The position numbers and the translations under genes were made by a program. From NCBI GenBank assembly GCA_963749485.1, contig CAVVMV010000007.1, positions 1 to 64,000 of the forward strand: a DNA stretch of 64,000 bases, read 5' to 3'. Within the stretch, counting starts at the first letter, position 1. Each line of letters starts with the position of its first letter. The DNA is from JAZGGS01 sp963749485. Its GTDB lineage: Bacteria; Bacteroidota; Ignavibacteria; Ignavibacteriales; Ignavibacteriaceae. The notes under the pieces were generated by a model. That model did no database searches. It saw only the letters and a program-made list of their open reading frames with translations, and had not been told where the DNA came from. Shown in pieces: positions 38,943-49,887 of this stretch.

Positions 38943-41352
38943 TCATTCTCCACTAAAACTTGTCCGTGCTTTACTTCCATCATTAGGTCCAACAATTCCA
39001 GCATCTTCAAGCTGATCAACTATCCTTGCAGCGCGAGAATAACCTAGTTTAAGCTTTCTCTGGAGAAGTGATACAGAACCCTGTTGATGACGCACAATAA
39101 CTTTAGCTGCTTCTTCGAACATAGGATCTACATCAGCAAATAACCCGGCTGATGATCCTTTTTTCTTATCATAAATGGAGGGAAGAAAATACGGTTTGGA
39201 ATAAGCTGGCTGAGAATAAACATAATTTGTAATCTTTTCAACTTCCTCAGTCGATATAAAAGCATTTTGGACACGGATTGGTTTCGGTGAGCCGGTGGGC
39301 ATAAAAAGCATATCACCTTTTCCTAATAACTGCTCAGCTCCATTCATATCCAATATTGTCCTGGAATCGATTTTTGTTGCAACCTGGTATGCAATTCTTG
39401 AACTGAAGTTCGCTTTTATAACACCTGTAATAACATTAACTGATGGTCTTTGTGTTGCTAGCACAAGATGAATTCCAACAGCACGTGCTAATTGAGCAAG
39501 CCGGGTAATTGGTTCTTCAACATCTTTGCCGGCTGTTATCATTAAATCTGCAAGCTCATCTATAACAACAACAAGGTAGGGAAGATGATGATGTTTTATA
39601 GTTTCAGTATCGTGCGGTCTTGTTGCTGGATCATCTACCTTGCGATTATAATCGACAATATTTCTTACACCGGCTTTTGCCAGTCTATCATAACGCCGTT
39701 CCATTTCAATTTCTACAGACTTTAAAATAAGCACTGCATTCTGCGGAGCGGTTATAATTTCTTCTTCAAGATCAGGCGAAACTGCGAGGTAGTGTCTTCT
39801 TAGTTTATTATAAAAAGATAGCTCAATCTTTTTCGGATCCACCAAAACAAATTTTACCTCAGAAGGATGTTTGGTATAAAGCAGACTGCTAATTATCATA
39901 TTTATACCAACGCTTTTACCCGAGCCGGTTGAACCTGCAATAAGCAAGTGCGGCATTAATGCAAGATCTGCTATATAAACATCACCGTTAATAGTTTTGC
40001 CAAATGCCATAGGCAGTTCAGCTTTGGATTCGTAAATTTTGCCCAGCACTGAGCGTGCATTAACCAGCTCAGCTACGGCGTTTGGTATTTCCACTCCAAT
40101 TGCACCTTTGCCCGGGATGGGCGCAATAATTCTTATTCCTTTAGCTGCTAATGCAAGTGCTATATCGTTTTCAAGCCCAACTATCTTACTAATTTTTACG
40201 CCGGGCGCAGGAACAATTTCGTAAAGTGTAACAACAGGACCGGGAGTAACTGAAATATCCTGAATATCAATATCAAACAGTTTTAATTTTTCTTTTAACA
40301 GTTCTGCGTTTCTTGTTAGTTCTTCTTCTGCAACTTTAAAATTTTCTTCGGGAGCGGGCTCCAACATATCCAGCGTAACCATCTTATAATCTATATTTTC
40401 CTCCCACGGCTCAGGTAGTTTTTCCTCTTCATCTCTTCCAAATTCCCTGGCAGGTACTTCCCCGGTTTTTTCGAGATCAACTTTTTTTCTTTCTTCGCGA
40501 ATCACTTCATTTTGATCATCATCGGAATATCCATCATCTTTTCTTATAATTCTTATTTTTGTTTGTGATTGTACCTCTTCATCCATCAACTCTTCTGCAG
40601 TAGAGAGTGTTTCTTCATTTTTATTTTTAAGTTTTTTCTTTCCGGATCGAAGTTTCTTTATCTTATCCAGGTTAGTTTCAATCCCTTCATCATTCCCTTT
40701 TATTTTTATTTCGCTACCCTGTTTACCCGCAAAAGCAGATTTAAAAAATCCTATTATTTTTTCAATCTTTATATCAAAAGCAAATATTAAAACAGTAACA
40801 AACGCAAATAAAAGTAAAATTATACCCGCCAATTCCACCAAGCAAACCTGATAATGCTTCTCCAAGATATTCGCCAATGTATCCTCTTAGCTCATAAGAT
40901 CCTGCAAATATGTTGTAATTTACTTTAAGCACTCCAAAGAAAGCAGCAAGGATTAATGCCATGAAGATAAAAAAGTTTGATAGATGAATTTTAAGCTTGA
41001 ATGATAATTTCTTAAAAAATGAAAAGCCCCACAGGAAGAGTATAAAAGCGAATGCAATAGAAAAATATCCTAACGTCTGCTTTATAAGAAAGTGAGCGGT
41101 GTGTGCGCCTATAATTCCAAGCCAGTTATTTATATCAGATTTGTCACCCGGTGAGAAAATATCTTTGAAGAAATCACCCATCAAGGCTTCATCATAACGG
41201 CTGTAAGAAATTACAGACAGGAATAAAAAGACCGATAGCACCAAAAGAAAAATGGCAAAAATAGTCTTTTTCTTTTCGGGAGAAATTGTAAAATAAGACT
41301 TACCCCCTGATTTATTTTCCCGTTTTTTAGTTGTCTTCCTTTTAACAGCCAT
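38943..41352 (-). CDS. ftsK: DNA translocase FtsK (one frame break)
   Basis: FtsK couples chromosome segregation to division. Four membrane segments fill residues 28-180. A charged linker follows, then the motor with Walker A AGSTGSGKSVG and the Walker B region VVVIDELADLM, and a C-terminal gamma winged helix (SVSLLQRKLKLGYSRAARIV) that reads polar DNA signals. An extra G near 40828 breaks the frame inside the last membrane helix, and without it LLGGIAGIILLLFAFVTV is continuous. The total is about 802 residues. xerD, its recombination partner, is also in the window. Confidence 0.95.
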
Positions 41353-41381
41353 TAATAACTAAGATCTTTTTAAGAAAGTAA

Positions 41382-42107
41382 TTATACTTTAATTGATTGT
41401 AATGCGCTTCCATTAAAGAAAGGGACTATGCTGGTTACGCTTAATTTACTGCAAATTTTAAGATCATCTTCAAACCCGCGGGAGGCAAGCAATTTACCAT
41501 GCTCTGTTTCTTTAAGCATTTTTAAAATGTTTTTACCAAAAGATTGATTTAATGCTACAGCACATTTAGCCGAGTCTGATAATTCCACATTGTCTTTTAT
41601 TGACCCGAGTTCCTTCACAAGTCTGCCTGCACAAACCGAATCTTCCATGGAAAAAAGATTGTTATTTCCCGCACATAGAATTTCGACATCTTTACCGAGG
41701 TTAGCAAGTTGCTTTGCAACAGCATTTAGATTATTGAAGGAACAAACTAATAGATTATCGGAAAATTTTGCTTTAACAATTGCTTTTGAGCCATTTGTGG
41801 TATAGTAAACTATCGATTTGTCCTCAATCAGTCTTCCTTCATATTCGGCTGGAGAATTACCAAGCGCGAATCCATCTATTTTTTGTGCGTTTCTTTCGCC
41901 GCCAAGCAAAGTATGTCCGCCAAACATTCCCCCCGAAACTTTAACAGCAAATTCAACTGTGGCTACTGGTATTACTTCCTTTGCACCATTTGAAAGGGCA
42001 GTGATAATAGTTGTTGAAGCGCGAAGAACATCAATGACAACAGTGGTTTTCCCAGAAAAGTAAAGTTCATCTTTATTAACCGGCGAAAACATTATGTTTA
42101 TTTTCAT
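41382..42107 (-). CDS. comB: 2-phosphosulfolactate phosphatase (ComB family)
   Basis: The 241-residue intact enzyme matches ComB, first known from coenzyme M synthesis but widespread in bacteria without it. Motifs are TTVVIDVLRASTTIITAL near residue 20, GGERNAQKIDGFALGNSP, and YYTTNGSKAI. Its true substrate in this organism is unknown, since no comA or comC is in the window. It lies 16 bases upstream (in order of transcription, downstream) of gcvT and may be cotranscribed with it. Confidence 0.88.
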   Translation of the reverse strand: MKINIMFSPVNKDELYFSGKTTVVIDVLRASTTIITALSNGAKEVIPVATVEFAVKVSGGMFGGHTLLGGERNAQKIDGFALGNSPAEYEGRLIEDKSIVYYTTNGSKAIVKAKFSDNLLVCSFNNLNAVAKQLANLGKDVEILCAGNNNLFSMEDSVCAGRLVKELGSIKDNVELSDSAKCAVALNQSFGKNILKMLKETEHGKLLASRGFEDDLKICSKLSVTSIVPFFNGSALQSIKV

Positions 42108-42123
42108 AGCGTTGTATCACCGT

Positions 42124-43206
42124 TTAGTTTTTAACAAAAGGCAGCTTAACAACTTTAGCTGCAAATTCTTTTCCCCTGATTGAAATATTTATTTCGGTTC
42201 CAACTTTTTTATAATCTGAATCTATATAACCCAAGGCTATAGGTTTTTCAAGAACCGGGCTAACAGTACCGCTGGTAATTGTTCCAATCTTTTTATCGCC
42301 ATCAACTATATCATATCCTTTTCTTGGGAAGAATTTATCATCAGAAATCATTGCAACGAGTTTTCTGGTAATTCCGTTCTCTTTTACTTTTTTTAGCGAT
42401 TCCCGTCCAATAAAATCTTCTTTGTTTAACTTGGTAATCCAACCAAGCCCTGCTTCAATTGTGTTTGTAGTTTCATCAATATCATTACCGTATAAACAAA
42501 AACCCATTTCAAGTCTTAAAGAATCTCTTGCTGCAAGTCCGGCTGGTTGAATATCATATTCTTTTCCAGCTTTGAACAGTTCATTCCAAACATGAGCCGC
42601 AGTTTCTTCATCGCCCGTAAAATAAAGCTCATAGCCAAGTTCGCCGGTGTAGCCGGTTCGCGATACTATCATCTCTACGCCGGCAACCTTATCAATTTTA
42701 AAATGATAATAATCCAGATCAATCTTATTATCCATTAGTTTTTGCACAACTAATTCCGAATTATGACCTTGCACCGCAAGCAGGGAATAATCATCACTTA
42801 AGTTTTTAATATCAACACCAAATTTATTGTTCTCAACCATCCAGTTATAGTCTTTTTCGATATTAGCTGCATTAACAACAAGCATGTATTTGTTTTCTGC
42901 AATATTGTATACAAGCAGGTCATCAACAATTCCACCGTTGGGATAACACATTGCAGAATACTGAACTTTGCCAGGTGTTAGCTGCGATGCATCATTAACC
43001 GTAATGTGCTGAACAAAATCTAAAGCGTTATTTCCCTCTATAAATATTTCGCCCATGTGCGAAACATCAAACACTCCAACCGAATCGCGGACTGCTTTAT
43101 GTTCGGCTATGATGGAAGAATATTGAACGGGCATTTCATAACCGGCAAACTCTACAATTTTTGCACCGGCTTTTTTATGAAGCTCGTAAAATTTTGTTTT
43201 TTTCAT
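42124..43206 (-). CDS. gcvT: Glycine cleavage system T protein (aminomethyltransferase)
   Basis: An intact 360-residue T protein that moves the aminomethyl carbon from the H protein to tetrahydrofolate. The N-terminus is standard (FYELHKKAGAKIVEFAGYEM), with GVFDVSHMGEI, SRTGYTGELGYELY and AARDSLRLEMGFCLYGNDID. gcvH and gcvP are not in the window. The transaldolase-like gene lies 13 bases upstream on the same strand. Confidence 0.96.
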   Translation of the reverse strand: MKKTKFYELHKKAGAKIVEFAGYEMPVQYSSIIAEHKAVRDSVGVFDVSHMGEIFIEGNNALDFVQHITVNDASQLTPGKVQYSAMCYPNGGIVDDLLVYNIAENKYMLVVNAANIEKDYNWMVENNKFGVDIKNLSDDYSLLAVQGHNSELVVQKLMDNKIDLDYYHFKIDKVAGVEMIVSRTGYTGELGYELYFTGDEETAAHVWNELFKAGKEYDIQPAGLAARDSLRLEMGFCLYGNDIDETTNTIEAGLGWITKLNKEDFIGRESLKKVKENGITRKLVAMISDDKFFPRKGYDIVDGDKKIGTITSGTVSPVLEKPIALGYIDSDYKKVGTEINISIRGKEFAAKVVKLPFVKN

Positions 43207-43219
43207 ATAAAAGAATTAA

Positions 43220-43867
43220 TTATTTCTTATCTAATTTTTTCCAGTCACTTAAAAACTTATCAATCCCAATATCAGTTAAGGGATGATTGAACAGTTTATT
43301 TATAACAGCAAACGGAATGGTGCAAACATCAGCACCCATTAGTGCTGCTTCAACAAGATGAAGCGGGTGCCTTATACTTGCAACCAGCACTTCTGTTTGA
43401 TAATTATAATTGCTGTAAATCTGAACAATCTGTGAAATCAAATCCATCCCGCTGGTGCTTATATCATCTAATCTGCCTACGAAAGGGCTAATATAGGTTG
43501 CACCTGCTTTTGCAGCAAGCAGTGCCTGCGAGGCGGAGAAACATAGTGTAACGTTTGTGTTTATGCCTTCATCTGAAAGTGTTTTAACTGCTTTCAAACC
43601 CTCTTTAATAAGAGGAATTTTTACTACAATATTTTTATGAATAGCAGCAAGTTCGCGCGCTTCCTTAAGCATTCCATCGTAATCAGTTGCAATAACTTCT
43701 GCACTTATCGGTCCGTCTACTATTTTAATTATTTCATCTAATAACTCTCTAAAATTTTTGCCTTCTTTGGCTACTAAAGATGGGTTCGTTGTAACACCAT
43801 CTAAAACTCCAAGTGAAGCTGCTTCCTTTATTTCATCAATGTTTGCTGTATCAATAAAAAATTTCAT
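43220..43867 (-). CDS. Transaldolase-like fructose-6-phosphate aldolase family
   Basis: A 215-residue short transaldolase/FSA-type TIM barrel. It starts MKFFIDTANIDEIKEA, has VTTNPSLVAKEGK, the Schiff-base Lys in NIVVKIPLIKEG, and STSGMDLISQI. It could be a transaldolase (TalC type) or F6P aldolase; sequence alone does not settle it. It is intact. gcvT follows 13 bases downstream. Confidence 0.92.
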   Translation of the reverse strand: MKFFIDTANIDEIKEAASLGVLDGVTTNPSLVAKEGKNFRELLDEIIKIVDGPISAEVIATDYDGMLKEARELAAIHKNIVVKIPLIKEGLKAVKTLSDEGINTNVTLCFSASQALLAAKAGATYISPFVGRLDDISTSGMDLISQIVQIYSNYNYQTEVLVASIRHPLHLVEAALMGADVCTIPFAVINKLFNHPLTDIGIDKFLSDWKKLDKK

Positions 43868-43906
43868 GGTTAGTCTCCGAATAAAATTATTAAAAATATA
43901 AATTTT

Positions 43907-45474
43907 TTAATCAAACAATTGTGTTAAATCTTTACCTGTTTTTGAAGAAATAAACTTAAACTTACCCGGTTTAACAGATACCGTTTCTTCAACTTTTAAA
44001 CGCGTAAAATATTTTATTTGAAACTTGGTTAAAGATTTAATTTTCCCTTCACGCAGATTTGCTGCCGTAGACGGATGGCACTTAATAATTAAACTTCTCT
44101 CTTTGGAATTTCTTTTAAACTTTTTCAGCCAGGATTCTAAGATCGTAAACAAGGTGCGATCCCTTAGTTAGCTGACCTGTTCCAAGACAAGAGGGGCAAA
44201 CCTCCTTTATTGCCTGATCAATGTTCTGTCTTATACGCTGCCTGGTAATTTGGATAAGACCAAAATCAGTCATTGGTAAAATAGCAACTTTGGCTCTATC
44301 TTTCCTGAATTCTTTTTTTAATTCATCATAAACTTTTTTACGGTTTTTATCTTCTTCAAGATCTATAAAATCGGTAACAATTATTCCTCCAATATCTCTT
44401 AATCTTAACTGGCGGCAAACTTCACGAGCAGCTTCTAAGTCAGTTTTAAGAGAATTCTGCTCCTGCTCTTTATTCCTGGCATATCTACCGCTGTTCACAT
44501 CAATTACAACCATCGCCTCCGTATGCTCAATTATCAGGTAGCCGCCGCTTGGCAGGTGAACTCGTCTGCCCATAAGTGTTTTAATCTGCTCTTCAATTTT
44601 AAAATCATCAAAGATCCCATCGGAAGATTTGTACGGTTCCACTTTTTCAGCAATTGCCGGTTGAACGACCCGCAAATAACTGTTTATCTGTTTATATAAG
44701 TTTTTTAGAATCAATAAATACTTTGGAAACATCAGAATTGAAAAGATCCCTGATAACGCTAACGGTTGTGTTAAGATCCTGGTAAATTAATGAGGGGGGC
44801 TTTTCTGTTTTTACTGATGACTCAATTTCGGACCAAGTCTTCATCAGTAACTTTAAATCATCTTTTAGTGATTCTTCAGATTGCTTTTGAGCAACAGTTC
44901 TTATTATAAGCCCATAATTTTCGGGTATGATTCCGCGAGCAATATACCTTAATCTTTTTTTCTCACGGTAATCTGTAATTTTTTTTGAAACGCCAATTTT
45001 ATTATCGAAAGGTAGAAGAACACAAAACCTGCCTGGTAACGAAATTGATGAAGTTACGCGAACTCCTTTATTAGCAACAGGTTCCTTTGTAATCTGGACA
45101 AGTATATCCTGTCCTTTACGTAGTTTTGGTATGGGTCTGTTCGAGCCATTTCTGCCGGGAGATGCTGCGGCTTCACTATCCGTTGGAGAATCTTCTTCTT
45201 CAACATCTGTAGCATCTTCGCCAATCATATCCTGCAGTTGCTGTGTTCTATCGCCAATATCTGAAAAATGAAGAAATGCATCGTGCTTCATTCCAATATC
45301 TATAAAGGCAGCCCTAATGCCGGGAAGGACGCGAGCCACCCTTCCAAGATAAATATCTCCTACCGTTCTGCGATTTTCAGGATGGTCGACAAAGAAGTCG
45401 ACTAAACTTCCATCTTCCGTAATGGCTACGCGCGTTTGGGTAGACGTGGAATTGATAATAATTTCTTTTACCAT
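43907..45474 (-). CDS. rng: Ribonuclease E/G family protein (two frame breaks)
   Basis: An RNase G-like endoribonuclease for rRNA maturation and mRNA turnover. The N-terminal S1 domain (GDIYLGRVARVLPGIRAAFI) holds an acidic, Ser/Gly-rich insert near residues 82-115. The catalytic Asp residues are in MVVIDVNSG and VTDFIDLEED, and the zinc-link is CPSCLGTG. Extra A residues near 44710 (A6 for A5) and near 44132 break the frame. Restored joins are DSKNLYKQINSYL and RILAEKFKRNSKE. The total is about 521 residues, with no long C-terminal scaffold, so RNase G-like rather than E. pnp lies upstream on the same strand. Confidence 0.93.
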
Positions 45475-45553
45475 ATAGGTTAAACTCTCTTAATGAAATA
45501 AGATATTTCATTATAAAACTTTTTATACTTACAAAACCTAGATTAAAGATCTG

Positions 45554-45579
45554 CCCTGCATGAATAAATCGATGCAGGG
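45554..45579 (-). promoter_or_regulatory. Hairpin in the rng leader
   Basis: CCCTGCAT (45554-45561) and ATGCAGGG (45572-45579) form a perfect 8-bp stem with a ten-base loop, 80 bases before the rng start. There is no T run on either side, so it is not a clear terminator. A leader element or processing site is possible. Confidence 0.5.
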
Positions 45580-45741
45580 TGATATCAAATAAAAACATGA
45601 ATAATGTGTTGAAACTAAATAACATACTACAAGGTTTTTATAAGTATTAAAAAAATACTGAAAAAATTCTATTAGTTAATAATCAATAAGGTGTTACTTT
45701 ATTGCAACGCCTGTTTATTTATTTTGATTTTTATCGTCGTC

Positions 45742-47814
45742 TTATAGCAGTTCTTTTCTGCTTAAAGACAGTTTGCCGTTATCTGTTTTAATAAGTTTAA
45801 CTTTAACCTTGTCACCGGTTTTAAAGTAATCGGATACTTTTTCAACTCTCTTATTATCTATCTGCGAAATATGAAGTAAGCCCTCTTTACCGGGCAGTAT
45901 TTCAACAAACGCTCCAAAGTCAACAATTTTTACAATAACACCATCATATATTTCCCCAACTTCCGGGGTTGCAGTAAGTTGTTTGATATATTCTTTACAC
46001 TTAGTGGCGCTTTCTCCGTTTGTTGATGAAATATTAATGGTTCCGTCATCTTCAACAGATATTTCAACACCGAATAATCTCTGCATACCCTGGATTGTTT
46101 TTCCACCGGGACCAATTATAAGACCAATCTGGTCAGTTTCAACATTCATCGAAATTAATCTTGGTGCATATTCTGATAATTGTTCGCGGGCTTTATCTAT
46201 TGCTTCATTCATTACGTTAAGAATGTGCATTCTTCCTTCCTTTGCCTGCTGCAGGGCTTTTTCCATAATTTCGAATGAAATGCCCTGTATTTTTATATCC
46301 ATCTGGAATGCTGTTATACCATCGGAAGTACCGGCAACTTTAAAATCCATATCTCCCAGATAATCTTCATTTCCAAGAATATCAGAAAGGACAGAAAATT
46401 GGTCATCTTCTTTTACAAGTCCCATTGCAATACCGGAAACAGGTTTGCGAATAGGTACGCCAGCATCCATCATTGCAAGCGACCCGGCACATACTGTTGC
46501 CATGGAAGATGAGCCGTTTGATTCGAGAATATCGGAAATAATCCTAACCGTGTAAGGAAACTGACTCTCTTCCGGAAAAACAATTTTCAAAGCTCTTTCT
46601 GCAAGGTTTCCGTGTCCAACTTCTCTTCTTCCAACGCCGGTCATTCTTCCAACTTCGCCAACGCTAAACGGGGGAAAATTATAGTGAAGCATAAATTTCT
46701 TTTTATATTCTTCACGTAAACCATCAATAATCTGTTCATCACGTTTTGAACCGAGTGTAATAGTAGTGCAACTTTGGGTTTCTCCTCTTGTAAAGAGTGC
46801 AGAACCATGTGTTCTTGGTAAGTTACCAAGTTCAATGGTAATAGGTCTTACCTGTGTGGTGGTTCTTCCATCCAACCGTATTCCTTCTTCAAGAATGCGC
46901 TTGCGCATAAAATCTTTTTCAATATCGTGCAGGATGTTTGAAATAGCACCTTCCTGCTCAGGATATTTTTCTTCAAGCGATTCTTTAACTTCTTTTTTAA
47001 GCTCACTGTTTTTCTGGGCTCTTTCTTCCTTGGTAAGAACGGAGTAAACGATATCTTTAAACTTTTGTTCGCCCAATTGGTAAACATCGTTTTTCATATC
47101 TTCATCAACTTCCTTTTTTTCTACCTCCCATTTAGGTTTGCCTGCTTCTTCTTTAAGATCTAACTGGAGCTTAACAATTTTCTTTATTTCAGACTCAGCA
47201 AACTTTAATGCATCAAGCAATTCTTCTTCATTCACCTCGTTCGATTCACCTTCAACCATCATAATCGAATCTTCAGTTCCGGCAACAATAAGTTCCATAT
47301 CGCTGTTATCTATTTCAGTGTGCGATGGATTTACAACAAATTTTCCATCTATCCTTCCAACCCTTACTTCAGCCATAGGACCATCAAAAGGAATATCTGA
47401 AATTGTTAAAGCAGCAGATGCACCTATTGCACCGAGCACATCGGGATCGTTTTCACCATCATACGAGAGTACGAATGAAATAATTTGTGTTTCATTTTGG
47501 AAATCTTTTGGGAATAAAGGTCTTATCGGTCTATCTATTAATCTTGCAGTTAGTATTTCTTTTTCGGTAGGTCTCGCTTCTCTTTTAAAGAACCCACCCG
47601 GAATTTTTCCTGCAGCAGAGGTTCTTTCGCGGTATTCAACTTGCAGCGGAAAAAAGCCCCTGTCTTCTTTTGCTTCTGTTTCGGCAACTGCAGAAACCAA
47701 CACCATTGTATCTCCATAGCGAACCATAACGGCACCGTTTGCTTGTCTTGCATATCTACCGGTTTCTATGGATAATATTTTCCCGCCAATTTCAACTTCT
47801 TTTTTAACAATCAT
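45742..47814 (-). CDS. pnp: Polyribonucleotide nucleotidyltransferase (PNPase)
   Basis: This phosphorolytic 3'-5' exoribonuclease is intact at 690 residues. Two RNase PH domains (GFFPLQVEYRERTSAAGKIP, and RTHGSALFTRGETQ with the active-site region GTSDGITAFQMDIKI) flank a helical linker. KH (IIGPGGKTIQGM) and S1 (GEIYDGVIVKIVDFGAFVEI) domains follow. rpsO lies nine bases upstream, the usual rpsO-pnp pair. rng follows downstream across a 267-base gap without an obvious pnp terminator. Confidence 0.98.
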   Translation of the reverse strand: MIVKKEVEIGGKILSIETGRYARQANGAVMVRYGDTMVLVSAVAETEAKEDRGFFPLQVEYRERTSAAGKIPGGFFKREARPTEKEILTARLIDRPIRPLFPKDFQNETQIISFVLSYDGENDPDVLGAIGASAALTISDIPFDGPMAEVRVGRIDGKFVVNPSHTEIDNSDMELIVAGTEDSIMMVEGESNEVNEEELLDALKFAESEIKKIVKLQLDLKEEAGKPKWEVEKKEVDEDMKNDVYQLGEQKFKDIVYSVLTKEERAQKNSELKKEVKESLEEKYPEQEGAISNILHDIEKDFMRKRILEEGIRLDGRTTTQVRPITIELGNLPRTHGSALFTRGETQSCTTITLGSKRDEQIIDGLREEYKKKFMLHYNFPPFSVGEVGRMTGVGRREVGHGNLAERALKIVFPEESQFPYTVRIISDILESNGSSSMATVCAGSLAMMDAGVPIRKPVSGIAMGLVKEDDQFSVLSDILGNEDYLGDMDFKVAGTSDGITAFQMDIKIQGISFEIMEKALQQAKEGRMHILNVMNEAIDKAREQLSEYAPRLISMNVETDQIGLIIGPGGKTIQGMQRLFGVEISVEDDGTINISSTNGESATKCKEYIKQLTATPEVGEIYDGVIVKIVDFGAFVEILPGKEGLLHISQIDNKRVEKVSDYFKTGDKVKVKLIKTDNGKLSLSRKELL

Positions 47815-47823
47815 TTTTAAACC

Positions 47824-48087
47824 TTACTTTCTAATATTCAATTCTTTGATAATTACTCTGTATCTTTCTATGTCTTTTGCAGTTAGATAATCCAACAGTC
47901 TTCTTCTCTTGCCAACCATCATCATTAATCCTCTTCTGGAATGGTGATCCTTTTTGTGCGTGCTAAAGTGGTCTGTAAGATCGTTAATTCTTTTTGTTAA
48001 AAGCGCAATCTGTACTTCCGATCTGCCGGAATCATTTTCACTTTTGCCAAATTTCTTAACGATCTCTTGTTTTTCTTCTTTTGTCAT
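47824..48087 (-). CDS. rpsO: 30S ribosomal protein S15
   Basis: The 87-residue protein has the canonical core DSGRSEVQIALLTKRINDLT and HKKDHHSRRGLMMMVGKRRR, which binds the central domain of 16S rRNA. It is followed by pnp after nine bases. ribF is 51 bases upstream on the same strand. Confidence 0.98.
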   Translation of the reverse strand: MTKEEKQEIVKKFGKSENDSGRSEVQIALLTKRINDLTDHFSTHKKDHHSRRGLMMMVGKRRRLLDYLTAKDIERYRVIIKELNIRK

Positions 48088-48138
48088 TCTACTATACCTT
48101 ATATTAATTATACAATGTAACCCCAGAATTAACCGGGA

Positions 48139-49074
48139 TCAATTAATTTGCTTTAAAATTTTTAATCCTATTTCTTTATCTTTTTTCATCTGTTTTACAA
48201 GCTCTTCAGCAGACGAAAATTTTTCTTCTCCTCTTATTCTATCTACAACATTAACCCGAACAGTTTGATTATAAATTTGTTTGTTGAAATCAATAATATA
48301 AACTTCAGGGATTATCTCTCCCGCCTCATGAAAAGTAGGGCGGCTGCCAATACTTAAAAGGGCGTTATGTTTTTTTTCTTCAACAATACACTCTGCAGCA
48401 TAGATGCCTGTTGCAGGTAAAAGTTTATCTTCATTTTCTACCAGAAGATTTGCTGTGGGAAATCCAAGTTCCCTTCCCCGTTTGTCTCCAGGTACAACTA
48501 CTCCTTCGAAAGAATAAAAGCGCCCTAACATTTTATTAGCATTTACAATATCGCCTGCAATAAGTGCCTTACGTATCTTTGTGCTGCTAACAATAATATC
48601 ATCAATCTTATATTCCGGAACAGCTGTTACTCCAAATCCTATTTCTTCCCCTTTCTTTTTCAAAATTTCTATATCTCCGCCTCTTCCTTTTCCAAAGTGA
48701 TGATCGTAGCCGATAACAATTTCTTTAACACCAATACCATTAATTAGATATTTATCAACAAATTCTTCAGGAGTTTGCTGCGAGAATTCTTTTGTAAATT
48801 GAATAACCAACAGGTTATCCATTCCAAAAGTTTCAATTATTTTTTTCTTTTCAGAAAGTGTGCTTAACAGTTTAATTTTATTGCCCCCGGGAATAACTTT
48901 ACGCGGGTGAGGTGAAAAAGTTATAAGCAGACTTCTGCCGCCAAATTCTGTTGCTTTCTGAACAACCGCTTCAATAATTTCTTTATGCCCCAAATGAATT
49001 CCATCAAAGGTTCCAAGCGTGATAATAGTGTTGTCGTTATGTTCTACTTCTAAAAAATCTTGGTATATCTGCAT
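48139..49074 (-). CDS. ribF: Bifunctional riboflavin kinase/FAD synthetase RibF
   Basis: An intact 311-residue enzyme making FMN and then FAD. The FAD synthetase domain shows TLGTFDGIHLGHKEII and the HPRKV nucleotide motif, with GRGGDIEIL and STKIRKALIAGD. The C-terminal flavokinase shows GDKRGRELGFPTANL. It belongs to the translation operon order seen in many bacteria (truB-ribF-rpsO-pnp). The gap to truB upstream is 102 bases. Confidence 0.96.
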   Translation of the reverse strand: MQIYQDFLEVEHNDNTIITLGTFDGIHLGHKEIIEAVVQKATEFGGRSLLITFSPHPRKVIPGGNKIKLLSTLSEKKKIIETFGMDNLLVIQFTKEFSQQTPEEFVDKYLINGIGVKEIVIGYDHHFGKGRGGDIEILKKKGEEIGFGVTAVPEYKIDDIIVSSTKIRKALIAGDIVNANKMLGRFYSFEGVVVPGDKRGRELGFPTANLLVENEDKLLPATGIYAAECIVEEKKHNALLSIGSRPTFHEAGEIIPEVYIIDFNKQIYNQTVRVNVVDRIRGEEKFSSAEELVKQMKKDKEIGLKILKQIN

Positions 49075-49176
49075 ATTATCTCAGAATATGAACTAAAGCT
49101 TATAAATATACTTTAATTAACAGGAAAATGAAATGAAAAATCCACTACCATTTATAGTAATATGGGCTAAATCCAT

Positions 49177-49887
49177 CTACATTAGTAGATTTTTTTCGTC
49201 AATTGATTTCAAAAACTGATCAACTTCCAAAGCATCATTTACTGAGTATTCGCCAATTTTTGTCCGGCGTAAATTGCTTAAAATTCCTCCACATCCCAGC
49301 TTTTCGCCAAAGTCGTTTGCAATTACCCTAATGTATGTACCTTTAGAACAGCTAATTTCAAAATGAATATCGGGCAAATCAATCTTTAAAATATCAAAGC
49401 TGTAAATAGTTACTTTGCGCGGTTCTCTCTTTACAGTTTTCCCTTTTCGGGCTAATTTATAGAGTTTTTGTCCATCAACTTTTAGCGCTGAATACATCGG
49501 CGGAATTTGAGAAATTTCACCAAGAAACTGATCGCGTACAATTTTAATCTGCTCTTCATCCAGCTTTTCCGGTATTGGGTGCGCTTTTGTTTCTGTTTCA
49601 GCATCCATGGATGGTGAAGTTAATCCGAGTGTAATTATACCGCTATAGGTTTTATTTAAATCCTGGTATTTATAAATCTCTTTGGTTTTTTTCCCCGTAC
49701 ACAAAATCAATAATCCTGTAGCCATGGGATCGAGCGTACCTGCATGACCAACGCGGCGGGCATTAGTTGCTCTCCGAATTCTGTTAACAACTTTAAATGA
49801 TGTCCAACTATGAGGTTTGTCGATCAGTAAAACTTCGCCGGCTTTAAAATCAAGTTTTGAAAAATCACTCGTTTGTTTTGTTACCAT
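49177..49887 (-). CDS. truB: tRNA pseudouridine-55 synthase TruB
   Basis: TruB makes the conserved pseudouridine in the T loop of tRNAs. Motif II with the catalytic Asp is GHAGTLDPMATGLLIL. Other features are LLIDKPHSWTSFKVVNRIRR and KGTYIRVIANDFG. The ATG at 49887 is preferred over the TTG at 49908, because the latter would add seven unmatched residues. It overlaps the end of rbfA by 23 bases. The length is about 236 residues, without a long PUA extension. Confidence 0.95.
   Translation of the reverse strand: MVTKQTSDFSKLDFKAGEVLLIDKPHSWTSFKVVNRIRRATNARRVGHAGTLDPMATGLLILCTGKKTKEIYKYQDLNKTYSGIITLGLTSPSMDAETETKAHPIPEKLDEEQIKIVRDQFLGEISQIPPMYSALKVDGQKLYKLARKGKTVKREPRKVTIYSFDILKIDLPDIHFEISCSKGTYIRVIANDFGEKLGCGGILSNLRRTKIGEYSVNDALEVDQFLKSIDEKNLLM

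Noticed and set aside
45660..45715. pnp terminator at GGTGTT/AACGCC
   Set aside because: The stem is only 6 bp with a long loop and no T run on the minus strand.
47138..47719. Long plus-strand ORF opposite pnp
   Set aside because: It is the complement of well-conserved pnp sequence, Ser/Ile-rich and without its own similarity.
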